A stretch of 64,000 bases of DNA from Phocoena phocoena (Eukaryota; Chordata; Mammalia; Artiodactyla; Phocoenidae), in assembly GCF_963924675.1 (NCBI RefSeq), contig NC_089226.1, positions 58,007,690 to 58,071,689 on the forward strand, read 5' to 3'. How positions within the stretch are numbered: position 1 is the first letter of the stretch; the number at the start of each line of letters is the position of its first letter. Below the pieces are notes generated by a model, which saw nothing but the letters and a program-made list of their open reading frames with translations, searched no databases and was not told the origin of the DNA. Below are positions 32,886-45,330 of the stretch, piece by piece. The position numbers were made by a program, and so were the translations under genes.

Positions 32886-35439
32886 CTGACTACACTTTTC
32901 CTAATGGGTCTGTTGATTTGATTTTTTAAAAAATATTACCTGAATGAATTAATATTTATTAATTGTCCATGCTATACCTAGATATTGTTGGGGTATACTA
33001 AAATGTAAAAAGACTATGAAATACATATACATGTAAAAAGATAATGCAAGGGTGGTATTGGTGGCAATTAAATGGTTTATAGGCAGTCAGTTTTTATAGT
33101 AGTTTAAAAGTAAGTGACCTGTGGACTGGGTAGTCAAGGAAGACAATAAGAAGATGGGATGCATCTAAAAAGAATGAGGAGAGCCTTCACTGTAAGTGGA
33201 AGAGAAATTAATTTATATTTAAAGTGCCCTCTACATACAAGGCACTGGCTGAAAATCTGTGGGAGACACAAAGATGAGCTAGATATGGATTGTATCTTCA
33301 AAGAAAATAGAAGGGAAAATAAAACAAAAGCTCAAAAATATAATACAGGGAACAAGTAACAAGTGCCTTTAACAGATAAATAGATTTAAATAAGTTTAAT
33401 AATTATTTAATAAAATAAAATTATTTAATAAAAATAATATTTACTTAATTTATCCCTCTCTTAATGAGAAAAATACTTTTAATTAGTAAGCAAAGGTGTA
33501 TCTACTGTAGATGGATAGTGTAGGTAAGCTAGGCTATGATGTCCCAGGGCACTGAAATGTAGAGTGCAGAAATGTAAAATAATAGATCATGTGTGCATTA
33601 CACATGGATGGCATATATGGTCTTCCAGCACAGAGAAACTGAGTTTAATACCTGATTAATACCTATTTATTTTTTTTATAATGAAAAAAAGAACCTACCA
33701 AATGCCCTGATTCTTGATGACTCTGGTGAGGCACATAGTACTAAGACATAAATTGATGTAAGGCAATTTGCTACTTGCCTAGGTCACCAGTATTGCTAGT
33801 TTTAGCCTTGGTGGGTGGTGTTCTTTGAAATCTCTTCATGAAAAAGGTGTTATCTGTGCTGAACCTTCAGGATTAATTAAAATTTAGACTTGTCAACATT
33901 GAGAGGAGGAATATTCCAAGTAGAGATAAAAACATTAATGTGTATACTTAGAATATTTGTTTCTGCTGTAGCTTAGGGTACATAGAGAGAAATTGTTGGA
34001 AAGGCATGTAGACCAGGTCATAGAAATGCATTAGTATGTCGTTAGTGGCCTTGAATAAATAAAGGTGTATGTAAGTGTTAAAAAGAAATTAGTGCAACAA
34101 GACAGGGGAGGTCCCATGTACCCCTTCCTGTTCCTATGGAATGGCATTCTGTTGTGCCATTTAGTATAGTCCAGAATCTGACCCTTGGTTCCTATACCTT
34201 CAGACTAATTTGTTAGTCTGTCTTGTCTCAGGATGGACTCACCCGGCTCAAGGTTACAGAAACTGATGTCTGAATTCAGAATGCTGTTTTATTAATTTAT
34301 GATACAGTTGTAATATACATAGATTTGTCTCAGTCAAGCCATTTTCTAGATGCACCATAAGGGAAGTCAAAGAATCAGAATATTTTTAGTGATTGTGAAA
34401 TCAAATCACGGGGAGTCAGATATATGGCATAAATGTTTAACAGCATTAGCCTGTAATAAGTAAATGCATCAATTTCTATGATGGGACTGTCCTACCACTG
34501 GAATCCAACAAGTCTGTGGATCAAGGTGTTCCTCCTCCAGGCAATGCACAGATGACTCTTCTACAGTGCTCTCCCCTTCTATCTTTTAGAGCTGACTAAG
34601 GCCCTCAGTTCCTTCCTACGTCTTTCTTTCACAGCTTTCATACATTCTATCAAACTACAGACAAGTCTTGCTGGCCTAGACGCCAGGTTCTCTTTAACAT
34701 GACAACTCTCTCCTGTTTTTTATATGCTGTAAATTTTAACTTTTTGAAAACAGTCTTATCAAAGATATTAAGCACTGGCCAAATTTGGGTGTGTGAATGT
34801 ATGGGTGGGGAGTGGGACGGGACCCAGGGCAGAGCTGCTCAGCCAGATGTAGCAGCAACAGCTACATACATATTGAAAACAATATAGAGGCAGGAATTGG
34901 CTTGGCATTTTGAGAAATATTGAGTAGAGTACTATGGTCTCAGAATGTAGGTCTATGTTGAGAAAGAGTAGAAGGTAAAGGTAAAGATAAGTTAGTTAGG
35001 TTAGGGTTATGAAATGCCTGAAAATAGAAATAAAAGACTTCATTCTAAAGTCAGTGATTTTCAAACATCTAGCAGTGAAAGTTTTTCAAGCAAAATATAG
35101 CCCAAATTGTTTTAAAAGTGGTGAATGAATTTCCTTTTAAATCATCATCATGCGATGGAAAACACACCCATGAAGCACCTCTACAAAGGTTGTCTAGTCC
35201 AGTTTCATTGTGCAGAGACCCAAAGAAGTTGTGGAAATTATCAGTTGTGGTGGGTAGAGCCTGGACCAGAGCTTGGATCTGCCACCTAGTTCAATCCAAT
35301 TTTTACAATACTGGTCTATATTACATTTTTTGTTCACATTTTTCTAATACTTTACATAATTTGGCATTTAATCAATGAAGAGCACTTATCACCTTATTAA
35401 TTTTGGAAAATATTAGTGCTTATTACTTGAATTTATTTG
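32886..35439. other. Intron, mostly unrecognised
   Basis: AT-rich, with a TTATTTAATAAA-type patch at about 33390-33450. No exon, RNA gene or clear repeat that I can name. Confidence 0.4.
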
Positions 35440-35640
35440 TGTAGCGTTTCAAACCTTGATGATCTGATTCATTTGATATTCACAGCAACCGTGTATGGTA
35501 GGCAGGCTAGGTAGTAGTTATCCCCATTTTTATAAGTAAAGAAATTTAGTTTCAGACAAGGAAAACGACTTGCTCAAGGACATATGGCTTTTAAGTGGTA
35601 CACTTGGTACCAAACCTAGGATATCTGACCTTTACTCTAG
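35440..35640 (-). repeat. MIR SINE fragment, antisense
   Basis: Reverse-complement MIR text: 'tatccccatttttataagta', 'ggaaaacgacttgctcaagg' and 'accaaacctaggatatctga'. Old and diverged. Confidence 0.75.
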
Positions 35641-35903
35641 TTTTCTTATCACTGTACTAGACTCTAACCTGAATATTTAGTAAATGTTAGTGACATAATA
35701 AACCAAGTTTCAAGGACCTCATTAAAACCATTTTACTGACTTTTGTGAAAGCTGTGGTAGGCTGTAATATTCTGCAGAATAAATTGCCATGAAATATTTT
35801 TTAAAAGAGCTGAATTTGCTGCTCAACAGTTGCTTAGGTTTCCTTGGCAACAACATTCTCCCTCTGTCCAAGAGATTTAGTACATATAAATAAGGGTTTG
35901 GAG

Positions 35904-35904
<1 letters not shown>

Positions 35905-35956
<52 letters not shown>
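35905..35956. repeat. (AC)n microsatellite
   Basis: About 26 uninterrupted AC units, followed by a T-rich stretch. Likely polymorphic. Confidence 0.97.
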
Positions 35957-35957
<1 letters not shown>

Positions 35958-36303
35958 TTTTTTCTTTCCAAATTTCTTACATTTGCTCTTCAGTTTCTAC
36001 CATTTTATTTTTAATTTATTTTCAATTTATTTTTATTTCAAAGAAATACGTGTTTATGATTTTTAAAAATTAGTACAAAGGTATTATAATAGAAAGTGGC
36101 GTTCCTAATTGCCTCTTCTCATCCTCAGTTTGCTCCTTAAAAACCATTTTTAACTGTTTGTCTTTAGTTATTCTCATGACTACCATCAAAAGACTAAATA
36201 ATATGCTAGTACCACTATTCCTTGATTTGTTTTGGATATTATCTGTCAAATACATACTATGAAAAATGAGAGCTCACTCACACTGTTCTCCACCCTACCT
36301 AAA

Positions 36304-36503
36304 CTTTTTTTTTTTAAGATTTTTTTCTTTGATGTGGACCATTTTTAAAGTCTGTATTGAATTTGTTACAATATTGCTTCTGTTTTATGTTTTGGTGTTT
36401 TGGCCACAAGCCATGTGGGATCTTAGCTACCTAACCAGGGATCAAACCCGCACCCCCTGCGCTGGAAGGCGAAGTCTTAACCACTGGACTGCCAGGGAAG
36501 TCC
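36304..36503 (-). mobile_element. tRNA-derived SINE with extended tail, antisense
   Basis: Starts with T-rich sequence and a tail segment 'gtctgtattgaatttgttac', then 'ggccacaagccatgtgggat' and ends 'gactgccagggaagtcc'. 14-bp target-site duplication with one mismatch: ccaccctacctaaa (36290-36303) and ccaccctgcctaaa (36504-36517). Confidence 0.92.
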
Positions 36504-36517
36504 CCACCCTGCCTAAA

Positions 36518-37589
36518 TTTCATTATGCCATTAGTTTTAGTTATTCTTTTGAAAGCTTAAATAATGTAATCAGTGCTAACAAAGTCTCCAGAACAGTAAG
36601 CTTAGCTCACAAATACAGAGCTCCCAATTGGCCATTTTATTTCTGAAGAGATTGGCAGAAAACATACCTATGTATACAAAACCAGAGAAAACCCATACCA
36701 GCTTCCCAGAAAAATCTGTGGATATCAATGACTAACCAAGGATCAAGTTATGTAAAGAAAACAAGCAGCATGAAAAATAAAAACAAAGCAATGGACCCAG
36801 AAAGGAACTGAGGTAAATAAGGGAACATAAGAACTTAAAATCTTAAAATTAAGTTTAAAAGGATAATTATTCCATCAAACAAGGAAAGATGCTATGAAAA
36901 AGGAAGAGGAAAGAAGAATGAGCTCTTGGGAGTTAAGGAAAAAAAAAAAAAACTGTATCCCTCCACCCCCTGCCAAATGCAATAGAAAATATAAAAGCAC
37001 AAGTTGAAGAAACCTATAGCAAAAGGAAATAGGAAATATGAGGGAAGCTGACATGAAGGAACTACCCCAGGAGTCCAGTGTAAAGAAATCCCAGCTGACA
37101 ACTGTGTACTAGTTTGACATTGGGCTTCAAAGAAATGTGTCGTGAAAAAGAATGCAATGTCTATGCCATAAGTAATAAAAAGCTGGAAGATGTTAATGAT
37201 AATGTTGAAGATGGCATGTTATTTCTGGCAACAGCAACATCAAAAAAAGAAAAGCAGTTATCCACAGATGGAAGAAAGGGAGGAAGGGGAGGAGGGAGGG
37301 ACAGGAGGAAGGAAGGAAAACAGACCTGAATAAGCAAGTTATGGTTCAAAACTGAAGAAAACTAAAACAGGGCATGATTTTGAACAATTAATTGATGGAG
37401 CTTAAGGAAAAAAAAAATCCATTTGATCTCAATACCTTCAGAAGACACAAGGTGGGCCTGGTGAGAAGGAAATTTTATCCAAGCCCACTACTAGGGTCTG
37501 TAGTGAACAATATTTAGACGATCTTAACCTGGTACTTATTATTTTCAATGTTGAGGATCAATCTGAAGACAAAACAGAAAATTTTAATT
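36518..37589. other. Intron, A-rich, with a purine tract
   Basis: No exon recognised. About 37270-37320 is an almost pure purine run on the plus strand (GGAAGG and GGAGG units). An 71-codon frame at 37114-37329 ends in that tract and resembles no protein I know. Confidence 0.45.
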
Positions 37590-37920
37590 TTTTATTGAGG
37601 TAAAAAACATAAAATTTACCATCTTAACCTTTTTTTTTTTTTTTGCGGTATGTGGGCCTCTCCCAGTTGTGGCCTCTCCCATTGCGGAGCACAGGCTTCC
37701 TGATGGGCCGGCTCAGCGGCCATGGCTCATGGGCCCAGCCGCTCCATGGCATGTGGAATCTTCCCGGACTGGGGCACAAACCTGTGTCCCCTGCATCGGC
37801 AGGCGGACTCTCAACCACTGCGCCACCAGGGAAGCCCTCATATTCACATTTTTATGAAACAGGTCTCCAGAACTTTTTAATCTTGCAAATCTGAAACTCT
37901 ATACCCATTAAAGAAGTCCC
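37590..37920 (-). mobile_element. Antisense L1 3'-UTR fragment carrying a CHR-type SINE
   Basis: 'attgaggtaaaaaacataaa' before and 'tgaaactctatacccattaa' after are an old antisense L1 3' UTR. The SINE at about 37630-37837 is antisense: poly(T), 'gcggtatgtgggcctctccc' to 'gcgccaccagggaagcc'. Its middle has a small change where the usual 'ctccggacgcgcagg' should be ('cttcctgatgggccgg'). Confidence 0.85.
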
Positions 37921-38999
37921 CTTACCTCCCCTCTTTCCAGCCCCAGTACGAGATGTTAACAGCAGGGGAAACAGATTGGGTGGGAGGATTTATGGGAACT
38001 ACCTGTATTATCTGTTCAATTTTCTGTAAACCTAAAACTGTTCTAAAAATTAAAGTCCGTGAATTTAAAAAGTACTTATACTTGAAAGGGAAAGGATTCT
38101 TATTTGAAAGCACTTTCTTTTTTCCCACCTGAAAATTTCAAAATAGGTAGACTGGCTACTTCTGCTTTTTATTTGGGGGTCTTCTTTGCCCTGTTTTTTC
38201 TTTCATAAAGGTTTTTTGTTTAGTTCCTTTAAGTTTTCTACAAGGCTATTAGAAGTCTATTTGGATATATCTTTAATCTGGAATTATTTTTTCCCCATCT
38301 GTTCCTTTCCTCCTCTTTGAAAAAGCTAATGAAAAGGAATTTATCTTTATTTGGTTCTTCCGAATTGTACTTATAAGATACATTAAATTAACCATAGAAT
38401 GTAAATGTTATATTCCACTAGCTCGGATTTTCATGGTCCCTCCCCGGATAATCTAAATTTGATTTCTTTTATCTATCTTTTTGGAAAGACAGTATGTTTT
38501 GCTTATTTGGTTGTTTTTACCTATTTCATATTTCATATGTTTAGAAACACTTTTCCCCCAAATAAAAGGTTAGTTAGTAATTTAGTGTAGATTTTACTAA
38601 AGGAGTATTTTTTTCATAAGTCACTTACTCTCTACATTATTGCTAATTAGTACTGAGGCTGCTGCCCTCTGGTGTTGGGAGTTAATGGAGAAAATGATTA
38701 ATGCTGGTGGAAAGAATAAACAGACAGGTAGTGTATCTAATCCTGCATGGGCTCTTTTACACCAAATAATTTAATAAGCACTATACCTTACCAACAAAAC
38801 TATGAAAATGGTCTTACTGAATGCCCAAAAGAATATGAAAATTATAATGTAAATGAAAAATACTATGCTTCTCAGATACAAAGTCATCTTAACTTTCGGC
38901 TCACCAGACTTAACCTTGTTAGAAAATCTCTTCAGTGTAAGTGGTAGTTTTGTTTTGTGGTTTCTGCTTCAGAATTTTCTCATGTCATTTTCCCTCTGA
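37921..38999. other. Intron, nothing firm
   Basis: A 66-codon frame at 38747-38947 (containing YENYNVNEKYYASQIQSHLN) has a less repeat-like composition than most, but I recognise no family and it lacks convincing splice sites or a strong start. The rest is AT-rich. Confidence 0.35.
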
Positions 39000-39420
39000 A
39001 ATATTTCATTATTCATGTAGGTAAAAACTATAAAAAAACCTAAATGCCCACCAATAGGGGAAAGGATAAATAAATAAACTAGAACACTGCGACATTTGAA
39101 AAGAATACACATATCTACATGTATTGAGAGGACCGCCAAGATTTATTGAATGAAATGAGCAAGTTCCAGAGCATCGTGTACAATTTGATACCATATATGT
39201 AAAATAAAAAGATAAAGCAAAACTACATTTCTGTAAGTATGTAGATGTAGATAAAGGTCTGGAAAGATACATCACATACAGTATTGGCTTCCCTAAAAGA
39301 GGGGTCTGGGAATGATAATAGTCAAAGATCTCTGTAGCTTTATTTGTGTTATTAGTATTTTTTAAAACAGGAAAGTGTATTGATGTACTTATAATTAATA
39401 ATTAAAAGTAAAAATTCAAA
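39000..39420 (+). mobile_element. Old L1 3' fragment, sense
   Basis: 'cctaaatgcccaccaatagg', 'gataaataaataaactagaa' and 'caatttgataccatatatgt' match a sense L1M-type 3' region. Diverged, no ORF. Confidence 0.7.
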
Positions 39421-39780
39421 CATGAACAAAGAACAATTAAGTGGTCAACTGTCTGGTACTGGTTTCTAAGAGCAATAGGAGTTCAAAGTCAGGAAGACTT
39501 TATGTAAGAAGTAGAATTTTAGCTGGGCCTTGAAGGTTAAGTAGGATAGGAATAGATGGTGGATATGGGGGCAGAAAATTTAGAGTGGGAGAAATAGAGT
39601 AATAAAATAGAATGAAACTGATCACGGAAATGAAACTGAACAGGGGACATGCAAGAACAATGAAGAGATTTTTTTTTTAATTGAGATATAGTTGATTTAT
39701 AGTATTATATTAGTTTCAGGTGTGAAACAGTGATTCAAAATTTTTATAGATTATACTCCATTTAAAGTTATTATAAAACA

Positions 39781-39995
39781 GGGCTTCCCTGGTGGCGCAG
39801 TGGTTGAGAGTCCGCCTGCCGATGCAGGGGACACGGGTTCATGCCCCGGTCTGGGAAGATCCCACATGCCGCGGAGTGGCTAGGCCCGTGAGCCATGGCC
39901 GCTGAGCCTGCGCCGTCCGGAGCCTGTGCTCCGCAACGGGAGAGGCCACAACAGTGAGAGGCCCACGTACTGCAAAAAAAAAAAAAAAAAAAAAA
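39781..39995 (+). mobile_element. CHR-type SINE nested in L1
   Basis: Complete young-type copy, 'gggcttccctggtggcgcag' to a long poly(A). Perfect 17-bp target-site duplication aaagttattataaaaca at 39764-39780 and 39996-40012. Confidence 0.96.
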
Positions 39996-40316
39996 AAAGT
40001 TATTATAAAACATTGGCTATATTCCATGTGCTGTACAATATATCCCTGAAGCTTATTTATTTTACACTTAGTAGTTTGTACCTCTTAATCCCCTGCTTCT
40101 ATTTTGTCCCTCCTCCCTTTCCTCTCCCCATAGTTTTTTCTCTATATCTGTGAGTCTGTTTCTGTTTTGTTATATTCATTAGTTTGTTTTATTTTTTTGT
40201 ATTCCACATATAAGTGATTACATACAGTATTTGTCTTTCTCTGTCTGACTTATTTCACTAAGCACAATACCCTCCAGGTCCATCCATGTTGTTGCAAATG
40301 GCAAAATTTCATTATT

Positions 40317-40601
40317 TTGGGGACTTTCCTTGTGCAGGAAAGTTAAGAATCTGCCTGCCAATGCAGGGAACATGCGTTCGAGCCCTGGTCTGGGACTATC
40401 CCACATGCTGCGGAGCAGCTAAGCCCATGCACCACAACTACTGAGCCTGTACTCTAGAGCCCACGAGCCACAACTACTGAGCCCACCTGCCACAACTACT
40501 GAAGCCTGCGCACCTAGAGCCCGTGCTCCGCAAATAGAGAAAGCCTGCGCTCAGCAACAAAGACCCAACACAGCCATAAATAAATAAATAAATTTATTTT
40601 A
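40317..40601 (+). mobile_element. Long CHR-type SINE nested in L1
   Basis: Older, more diverged long form with an altered head ('ggggactttccttgtgcagg') and an (AAAT)n tail. 14-bp duplication with one mismatch: aaaatttcattatt (40303-40316) and aaaatttcatcatt (40602-40615). Confidence 0.92.
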
Positions 40602-41059
40602 AAAATTTCATCATTGTGTGTGTGTATTGCATCTTCTTTATCCATCCGTTGATGGACACTTGGGTTGCTTCAATAGCTTGGCTATTGTAAATAATTCTGC
40701 TATGAACATTGGGATGCATGTATCTTTTCGAATTAGTGTTTTCGTTTTTTTCAGACATGTACCCAGGAGTGGAATTGCGGGATCATATAGTAGCTCTTTT
40801 TTTTTTTTTTTTTTTTTTGAGGAACCTCCTTAATGTTTTCCCTAAGTGACCGTACCAATTTACATTCCCACTAGCAGTGTAGGAAGGTTCCCTTTTCTCC
40901 ATACCCTATCCAGCATTTATTGTTTGTGGACTTTTAAATGATGGCCATTCTGACCAATGTGAGATGATACCTGATTGTAGTTTGGGGTTGCATTTCTCTA
41001 ATAATTAGCAATGTTGAGTATCTCTTCATGTGCCTGTTGGTCATCTGTATGTTTTCTTT

Positions 41060-41421
41060 TTTTTTAATTCATAATTTTTATCTGCATTGGGTCTTCATTG
41101 TTGTGCGTGGGCTTTCTCTAGTTGGGGTGAGCAGGGGCTACTCTTCGTTGTGGTGCACGGGCTTCTCATTGTGGTGGCTTCTCTCATTGTGGAGCACGGG
41201 CTCTAGGTGTGCTGCCTCCAGTAGTTGTGGCACGCAGGCTCAGTAGTTGTGGCACGCAGGCTCAGTAGTTGTGGCTTGCGGGCTGTAGAGCGCAGGTTCA
41301 GTAGTTGCGGCGCCCAGGCTTAGTGGCTCCACAGCATGTGGATCTTCCCTGACTAGGGTTCGAACCCATGTTCCCTGCATTGGCAGGCAGATTCTTAACC
41401 ACTGCACCACCAGGGAAGTCC
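41060..41421 (-). mobile_element. Long CHR-type SINE nested in L1, antisense
   Basis: Antisense long form with repeated 'cagtagttgtggc' modules, ending 'caccaccagggaagtcc'. Perfect 15-bp target-site duplication ctgtatgttttcttt at 41045-41059 and 41422-41436. Confidence 0.95.
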
Positions 41422-41953
41422 CTGTATGTTTTCTTTGGAAAAATAACTATTCAGGTTTTCTGCCCATTTTTTTAATGGGTTTTGTTTTTTTTATATTGAG
41501 TTGTATGAGCTGATTATATATTTGGGATATTAACCCCTTAATGGTCATATCATTTGCAAATATTTTCTCTCATTCAGTAGGTTGTTTTTTCATTTTGTTG
41601 ATGGCTTCCTTTGCTGTGCAAAAGCTTTTAAGTTTAATTAGGTCCCACTTGTTTATTTTTGCTTTTGTTTCCTTTGCCATAAGAGACAGATCCAAAAAAA
41701 TATTGCTACGATTATGTCAGAGAGTGTTTTGTGTTTTCTTCTAGGAGTTTTATGGTTTCCAGTCTTACATTTAGGTCTGTAGTCCATTTTAGCTTATTTT
41801 TGTATATGGTGTAAGGAAATGTTCTAATTTCATTCTTTTACATGTAGCTTTCCAGTTTTCCCAGCACACTGATTGAATAGACTGTCCTTTCCCCATTGTA
41901 TATTCTTGCCTTCTTTTTCATAGATTAACTGACCATATATGAAGAGATTTTTT

Positions 41954-42683
41954 AAAAACTCAGAGCACATGTGTTAGACTCTTGTGGCGATTAAGAATAG
42001 GTGAAGGAAAACTAGTATTTATTGAATGCCAATATGCCAAACATGGTACTAGATGTTTTCATATAAAAAGTCTTTTTAAATCCTTCCAAAGATTGTATGA
42101 AGTAGTAATTACCTTTTTTTTTAACCTACACACAAACTCAGAGAAATGGAGAGAGTATTTGAATCTAAAAAGGTTTTAAACGCCTCTGCCCTTTGAGATC
42201 TGATCCCACCCTTTCTAACCTTTACATTTGATATAATCAGAATGGGACTTTATTGTTGGTTCTTGGTTGATTAACCTGGCTGCAGTATGTAATCAGGATG
42301 AGATAGTTTAGAGTAGCAGAGGGTAGCTTGGAGACTCTTCTAGAAATATAGATATAAAAGTTTTATATTAGGATGCTCATAGAATCTTATAAGAAACTTA
42401 AGGAAGAAATAATGAGACTTATTAATAAATTGATTTCTGTCTTTTTTAAAAACACAGAGAATGGTAAACAGTTCCCATTTTGTTAAATCACAGCATTTTG
42501 CTAACTTTGAATCAGCTCTCCTTTTTAAAGAAATAAATTATAAAATCAGTTTAAATTTCTGTGTCTACTTCCCTGATCCCATTCTCCTCTCTTCCTCCTT
42601 TCCCCAAAGTAACTAAGGCATATTTAGGACTACTAGGATTTTGTCTAAATTTCCTGTTTCTTTAAAAAATAGTTTTGTTTTTC
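41954..42683. other. Intron, nothing recognised
   Basis: About 730 bases of AT-rich DNA without a recognisable exon, RNA or named repeat. Confidence 0.45.
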
Positions 42684-42967
42684 TTTTCTCTTTTTTAAAA
42701 TTATTTATTTATTTATTTGCTTACTTATTTATTTATTTTGGCTGCACAGGGTCTTAGTTGCAGCATGCAGGCTCTTAGTTTGCAGCATGCAGACTTCTTA
42801 GTTGCGGCATGTGGACTCTTAGTTGAGGCATGCAGACTCTTAGTTGCGGCATGCAGACTCTTATTTGCAGCATGCATGCGGGATCTAGTTCCCCAACAAG
42901 GGATCAAACCTGGGCCCCCTGCACTGGGAGCTCGGAGTCTTACCCACTGGACCACCAGGGAAGTCCC
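42684..42967 (-). mobile_element. tRNA-derived SINE with tandem internal modules, antisense
   Basis: (TTTA)n tail, then five or six tandem copies of a roughly 21-bp 'cttagttgcggcatgcagac' unit (42750-42880), then 'gaccaccagggaagtcc'. The module number has expanded relative to other copies here. Short duplication 'tgtttttc' on both sides. Confidence 0.87.
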
Positions 42968-43502
42968 TGTTTTTCAATTAAATAAAGATAACCCTGGAGG
43001 TTAAACAGCTTTAAAAAAAAAATCCTTAGTCAAAACTATTTCAATGCCTGAAAACACTCAAATCAAAATTGAAGTATTACATTTCTTATAATATATGCTT
43101 AGTATATAACTTTTGAAAATATGGATACTATTAACTTATCCCTAAATAGTACACTGTAAGATTTTGAGAAGCTATAGTTCTTTAAAAAGAAAAGTCAGCA
43201 ATAACATATGTCAAGTACAGCCTAAGATGTTCTCTAAATAGAAATGTCACATTTTACAAAGATAGTAATCAATTGTATTTGTGGTTTCTGTAAAATTAGA
43301 TTCATACTTACATAAAATAAATGACTTAAACATCCTCTCCTCCAAATATCAAGGAACTTTTACATAATTATGAAGGAAAACTTAACAGTAGAAGAGTTGA
43401 CATTATATCACAACTCACACTGACATGAATTTATTTTTTGTAATTTGCATATCCTTTTTTAAAACTCTGTTTTATAAAGCCACTGAGAATTCAAGCATTT
43501 TT
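42968..43502. other. Intron, nothing recognised
   Basis: AT-rich, no exon or named repeat seen. Confidence 0.45.
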
Positions 43503-43515
43503 CAAGTATTGTATT

Positions 43516-43652
43516 CTTTTTCTTTTTTGGGGGGGTGTGGGGGGGCATGCTGCGTGGCATGTGGGATCCTAGTTCCCCCACCAGGGATCAAACCTGTGCC
43601 GCCTGCATAGGAAGCGCAGAGTCCTAACCACTGGACCACTAGGGAAGCCCCC
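43516..43652 (-). mobile_element. Short tRNA-derived SINE, antisense
   Basis: 'ggcatgtgggatcctagttc' to 'ggaccactagggaagcc', preceded by a G-rich stretch (gggggggtgtgggggggc) in place of the usual poly(T) neighbour. 13-bp target-site duplication caagtattgtatt at 43503-43515 and 43653-43665. Confidence 0.9.
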
Positions 43653-44165
43653 CAAGTATTGTATTTTTAACATTAAATTACATTTTCCATATGTTTCATA
43701 AAGGGAAAGGAAAAAACCATCCAATATTGTCATTAATTCATGCTTTATAAGGTAAAACACTATGCATCTGTACTTATCCATTTTCCTCTGCTCCAACATC
43801 AGTTTTAGAGCTTTTCTATATACTTTTTAAAAAATCAGGCTTATTGAAGTATAATTTACATTTACGTAATTGACAGTAAATTTCATCCATTTAAGTGTTC
43901 AATTTAAAGAGTTTTGACAAGTGTAAATAGTTGCATAACCAACACCACAATCAAGATATAGAGCATTTCTATCCTGCAGAAAGTTGCCTCATGTCCTTTT
44001 GTAGTGAATCCCATCACTCCAGCCCCTGGCAACCACTGATCTAATTTAAGTCCAGTAGTTGTTTTTAATTGGAATGTAATTCACATAACATAAAATTATA
44101 AAATTCACCACTTTAAAAGTATCTAATTCAAGGGGTTCTAGTATATTCAAAAAATTATGCAATCA

Positions 44166-44371
44166 TGGGCTTCCCTGGTGGCGCAGTGGTTGAGAGTTCG
44201 CCTGCCGATGCAGGGGACACGGGTTCATGCCCTGGGCCAGGAGGATCCCACATGCCACGGAGCGGCTGGGCCCGTGAGCCATGGCCGCTGAGCCTGCGCG
44301 TCCAGAGCCTGTGCTCTGCAACGGGAGAGGCCACAACAGTGAGAGGCCCGCGTACAGCAAAAAAAAAAAAT
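44166..44371 (+). mobile_element. CHR-type SINE
   Basis: Complete copy, 'tgggcttccctggtggcgca' to poly(A). 11-bp target-site duplication ttatgcaatca at 44155-44165 and 44374-44384. Confidence 0.94.
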
Positions 44372-45330
44372 AGTTATGCAATCACCACTAATTTCAGAAC
44401 ATTTTAATCACCTTAAAAAGAAACTCTATACCCATAATTAATAGTCACTCCTTTCTCCTCCTAACTCCTGACAACCACTAATCTGCTTTCTGTCTCCATG
44501 GATTTGCCTGTTCTGCACCTATTATATAAATGGAACCACACAATATATGGTCTTTTATGTCCCTGTTCTTTCAACTTGGCATGTTTTCAGTTTTCATCTG
44601 TGTTGTAGCATAAATCAGTAATTATAGCTCATTAGCCATTTGTGCATCTTCTTTAGCAAAATGTCTGCTTAAATCCTTTGTCCAATTTTTTGGGGGATGG
44701 TTTTTTATCGTCGAGTCATCATATTTCTCCACTGTTCCAATAGTTTGCCTTACAGAAATCATACAGTATATAGACTTTTTGGGTTTAGCTTCCTTCACTT
44801 AACAATGCTTGTGAGATTTATTCATTTTGTTGTCCATATTGGTAGTTTATTCCTTTTTATTGCTGAGTAGGATTCCATTGTATGGATGTACAACAATTTG
44901 TTTATTCATTCACCAATTGAGAAACATCGGGTTTCAACTATTCTGAATAAATCTGCCATTAAAATTCATGTACAGGTCATAGTGTGAACATGTTTCATTT
45001 CTCTTGGGTAGATACCTAGGAACGGAATTACTATTCAGAATTTACTGAGAAATTTTAAAATAATTATTGGGTATTGAATTTGTGTCAAATGCTTTTATTG
45101 CATCTACTGAGAAGATCATGTTTTTTTTTAATTAAAACTTTATTTTTTAAGCAGTTTTAGGTTCACAGCACAATTGAAGTGAAAGTACAGAGGTTTCTCA
45201 TACTCCCCCTGCCCTTACTCATGCACAGCCTCCCTCATTATCAGCATCCACCACCAGTGTGGTACACTTGTTAGAACTGATAAACCTACATTGACACATA
45301 TTAATCACCCAAAGTCCATCATTTATATTA

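Larger units (their letters stand above)
39675..41938 (-). mobile_element. L1 LINE, antisense, with three nested SINEs
   Basis: 5'-truncated L1 on the minus strand: 3' UTR ('gttgatttatagtattatat'), ORF2 C-terminus ('ggagtggaattgcgggatca', 'tttgcaaatattttctctca') and upstream ORF2 to about 41938. Target-site duplication atgaagagatttttt at 39660-39674 and 41939-41953. SINEs at 39781-39995 (+), 40317-40601 (+) and 41060-41421 (-) inserted later, each with its own duplication. ORF2 is broken throughout. Confidence 0.93.

Noticed and set aside
32426..32929. 167-codon plus-strand ORF in the intron
   Set aside because: It runs through the antisense SINE at 32668-32873. The upstream part has no similarity to PGM2L1 exon 2 or to any family I know.
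38747..38947. 66-codon frame with a protein-like composition
   Set aside because: It is short, AT-rich and inside an intron. It lacks convincing acceptor and donor sites and matches no family I recognise. It is not PGM2L1 exon 2.
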